A model generated the notes under the pieces. That model ran no database searches. It had not been told where the DNA came from and worked only from the letters and a program-made list of their open reading frames with translations. Positions 62,509 to 64,000 of a DNA stretch of 64,000 nucleotides are shown here, piece by piece (position 1 is the first letter of the stretch; the number at the start of each line of letters is the position of its first letter). The position numbers and the translations under genes are program-made. This DNA comes from Pseudomonas putida (GTDB lineage Bacteria > Pseudomonadota > Gammaproteobacteria > Pseudomonadales > Pseudomonadaceae): the NCBI RefSeq assembly GCF_009883635.2, contig NZ_CP026115.2, positions 6,126,191 to 6,190,190 of the forward strand, in the 5' to 3' direction.

Positions 62509-63306
62509 TCAGGCAGCGCGGATGCCGGGCGGGTTGCCCTTGATCGCGCTGGCTCGCAGGCCATGGGGGTCGAGACGGCGGATCAGCGCCAGTTGCTCGG
62601 CATTCGGGTGCACGGTCTCGCGCAGCTGCGCCGAGCGCAGCAACGGGAAGCCGGTCTTGTCCTGCACTTCGTCGAAGCTCACGCCCGGGTGCAGGGTGCG
62701 CACCTGCGCAGCGCGGCCAGGGCCGTCGAAGTCCAGGGTGCACAGGTCGGTGATGACCTGGCGGATGTCCATCAGGTCGCGGCGCGCGCCCTCGGGCCAG
62801 CGCTCGGCCTTGAAGCCGACGCCAGAGACCATGTCCACTTCGCCACTGACGAACACCCGGGTGCTGTGGTTGGGCACGAAGAACGAGTTGAGGTGGTTGA
62901 TGCTGTTGCCTGGCAAGCCACGCACGCCGAGCATCGCGGTGCGCGGCTTGTGATAGTCGCCGACGCAGGACAGGTTGGTCTGGCCCCAGCGGTCGACCTG
63001 GGTCGGCCCGATCATGGCGTGGCGGCGGCCGCCCCAGACGCATTCGAACACCCGCTCGAAGCTCAGGTAGCCGCTGTAGCGTGGCGCCTGTTCGCCACGC
63101 GGGCCCAGCGGGATCGGCTCCTCGACCAGGAACGCCTCGCTGTCGGTCATCAGCAGCTCGGGGCTGTGGGTGAGCTTGGCCAGGCTGGCGCCCAGGCGCG
63201 GAATCACGCCCAGGCCCGAGGCAATGACCTCGCCATTGCCGCGCCAGGCTTCGGCGGCGGCCACGATCAGCAGTTCGGCCAGGGTGAATTCTTGGGTGGC
63301 TGTCAT
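62509..63306 (-). CDS. ipdB: IpdB, beta subunit of the ring C hydrolase (CoA-transferase family)
   Basis: 265 residues from ATG 63306. Family I CoA-transferase beta fold with GEVIASGLGVIPRLGASLAK, SGEVDMVSGVGFKAERW and VRTLHPGVSFDEVQDKTGFPL. With IpdA it forms a heterodimer that hydrolyses ring C of COCHEA-CoA rather than transferring CoA. It starts 11 bp after the ipdA stop. Confidence 0.87.
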   Translation of the reverse strand: MTATQEFTLAELLIVAAAEAWRGNGEVIASGLGVIPRLGASLAKLTHSPELLMTDSEAFLVEEPIPLGPRGEQAPRYSGYLSFERVFECVWGGRRHAMIGPTQVDRWGQTNLSCVGDYHKPRTAMLGVRGLPGNSINHLNSFFVPNHSTRVFVSGEVDMVSGVGFKAERWPEGARRDLMDIRQVITDLCTLDFDGPGRAAQVRTLHPGVSFDEVQDKTGFPLLRSAQLRETVHPNAEQLALIRRLDPHGLRASAIKGNPPGIRAA

Positions 63307-63317
63307 ACGGGGAATCC

Positions 63318-64000
63318 TCAGAACACGGGAAGGGGCAAGGCGCCCATGCGCGCGGCGCCGCCGTTGTGCGCCTGGTAGGCCTGCTCGCCACCGGCCACGC
63401 AGGCCTCGACGTAGCGTTGCCAGCCGCCCTCTTCCTGGGCGCTGGCGACATAGCCCTTGAGGTGCTCCAGGTCCCAGCCGTAGTCCGACGGGCAGGAGGT
63501 CGGGTGGGCACCGAGCGGTGCATGCACCACGCCGGTCACCAGGTAGCGCTCGAAGGTGTTGGCGCGGGCCTGCTCGGCGTCGAGCTGCAGGCGCTCTTCC
63601 AGGCGTTCGCAGGAGACGAAGCACTGCTTGGCGGCGCGGGCGAACAGGTGGTCGAAATACGGGTCGGGGCCGGTGACCAGGCAGTTGCCCAGGCGGTCGG
63701 CGACGTTCACATGCAGGAACGCCACGTCCAGCTCCAGCGCCGGCATGGCCAGCAGCACCTCACCGTCGTCATAGGGCGAGCGGACGGTCTTCAGCGCCGG
63801 GTTCAGCCGTGTCACATCGGTGGCCAGGCCACAGCGGGTGGGCAGGAACGGCAGGCGCATGCCGGCAGCGCGCAGGCCCCACTGGAACATGCCTTCGTCG
63901 AGCTCCATCAGCTCCAGCTCGCCGGCCTCACGGGCCTTGCGGTAGTAGGGTTCAAGCGGGATGGCATCGAGGGTGACGAAGCCGAACACCAGCTTGCGCA
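63318..64000 (-). CDS. ipdA: IpdA, alpha subunit of the ring C hydrolase (partial)
   Basis: The frame is open to the right window edge, so about 60-70 N-terminal residues are missing. The visible part shows RKLVFGFVTLDAIPLEPYYR, DEGMFQWGLRAAGMRLPFLP and DVAFLHVNVADRLGNCLVTG, characteristic of the IpdA branch of CoA-transferase alpha subunits. First visible gene of the leftward steroid operon; more genes probably lie upstream beyond the window. Confidence 0.87.
   Translation of the reverse strand, partial: RKLVFGFVTLDAIPLEPYYRKAREAGELELMELDEGMFQWGLRAAGMRLPFLPTRCGLATDVTRLNPALKTVRSPYDDGEVLLAMPALELDVAFLHVNVADRLGNCLVTGPDPYFDHLFARAAKQCFVSCERLEERLQLDAEQARANTFERYLVTGVVHAPLGAHPTSCPSDYGWDLEHLKGYVASAQEEGGWQRYVEACVAGGEQAYQAHNGGAARMGALPLPVF

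Noticed and set aside
1..64000. CRISPR arrays, tRNA/rRNA genes, phage genes, complete insertion sequences
   Set aside because: Looked for on both strands by eye; none supported.

Overview
This 64 kb, GC-rich window looks like a chromosomal segment of a Pseudomonas, most likely the P. putida group. The evidence is codon use, a putida-type REP element at 17381, a MexEF-like efflux operon, and many families typical of that group. I see no rRNA, tRNA, CRISPR array, phage or complete insertion sequence. Both window ends cut through genes.

Layout. (1) 1-3831: the Anbu operon, comprising an ATP-grasp ligase-like protein, an alpha-E protein, a transglutaminase and the proteasome-like peptidase Anbu. 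(2) 3979-9857 (minus): an RND tripartite efflux operon headed by a 45-aa secreted peptide gene. (3) 10150-17342: small orphan proteins, an XRE regulator / HisD-like dehydrogenase / APC permease unit with shared TGACGCA boxes, and a class II aldolase with a divergent LysR gene. (4) 17447-25255: an amine or amino-acid oxidation cluster with two AraC regulators, a PanE-like reductase, an MFS carrier, an ornithine-cyclodeaminase-like enzyme, RidA and an FAD oxidase. (5) 25440-28151: a Tat-exported FAD oxidoreductase followed by its own tatABC. (6) 28226-33179: a six-gene lipid/flavoprotein operon behind two TGTACA-N12-TGTAYA boxes, the motif described for light-responsive LitR/PplR regulators. (7) 33197-36643: cyanate detoxification (cynR, cynT, cynS) plus a cytosine-deaminase/AtzC-like amidohydrolase. 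(8) 36655-41950: an SDR, a LysR regulator, small orphans, a broken Tsx-like porin gene and an AT-rich insert encoding an orphan secreted protein. (9) 41951-48592: an aminotransferase, the oxygen-dependent methionine synthase pair mesX-mesD with a flavin reductase and metR, then etfBA. (10) 48656-64000 (all minus): steroid catabolism. It holds a KshA-like 3-ketosteroid 9-alpha-hydroxylase, DUF1329 and YCF48-like envelope proteins, and a tightly packed 12-gene operon matching the KstR2-type pathway for steroid rings C and D (ipdA, ipdB, crotonase, ipdC, echA20, two acyl-CoA dehydrogenases, fadA6, SDR, ipdF, MaoC, thiolase).

How the parts fit. The steroid genes supply CoA-dependent oxidation whose acyl-CoA dehydrogenases would pass electrons to EtfAB encoded just next door. 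The amine cluster combines imine-forming, imine-reducing and imine-hydrolysing enzymes. Two copies of a ~228 bp inverted-repeat element sit just beyond the 3' ends of minus-strand transcription units, one of them at the very end of the steroid operon.

The most rewarding places to look are the dedicated Tat system, the light-box operon, the mesXD operon with its MetR box, the steroid operon with its small membrane protein, the amidohydrolase attached to cynTS, and the two unlisted small proteins at 9720-9857 and 48656-48829.
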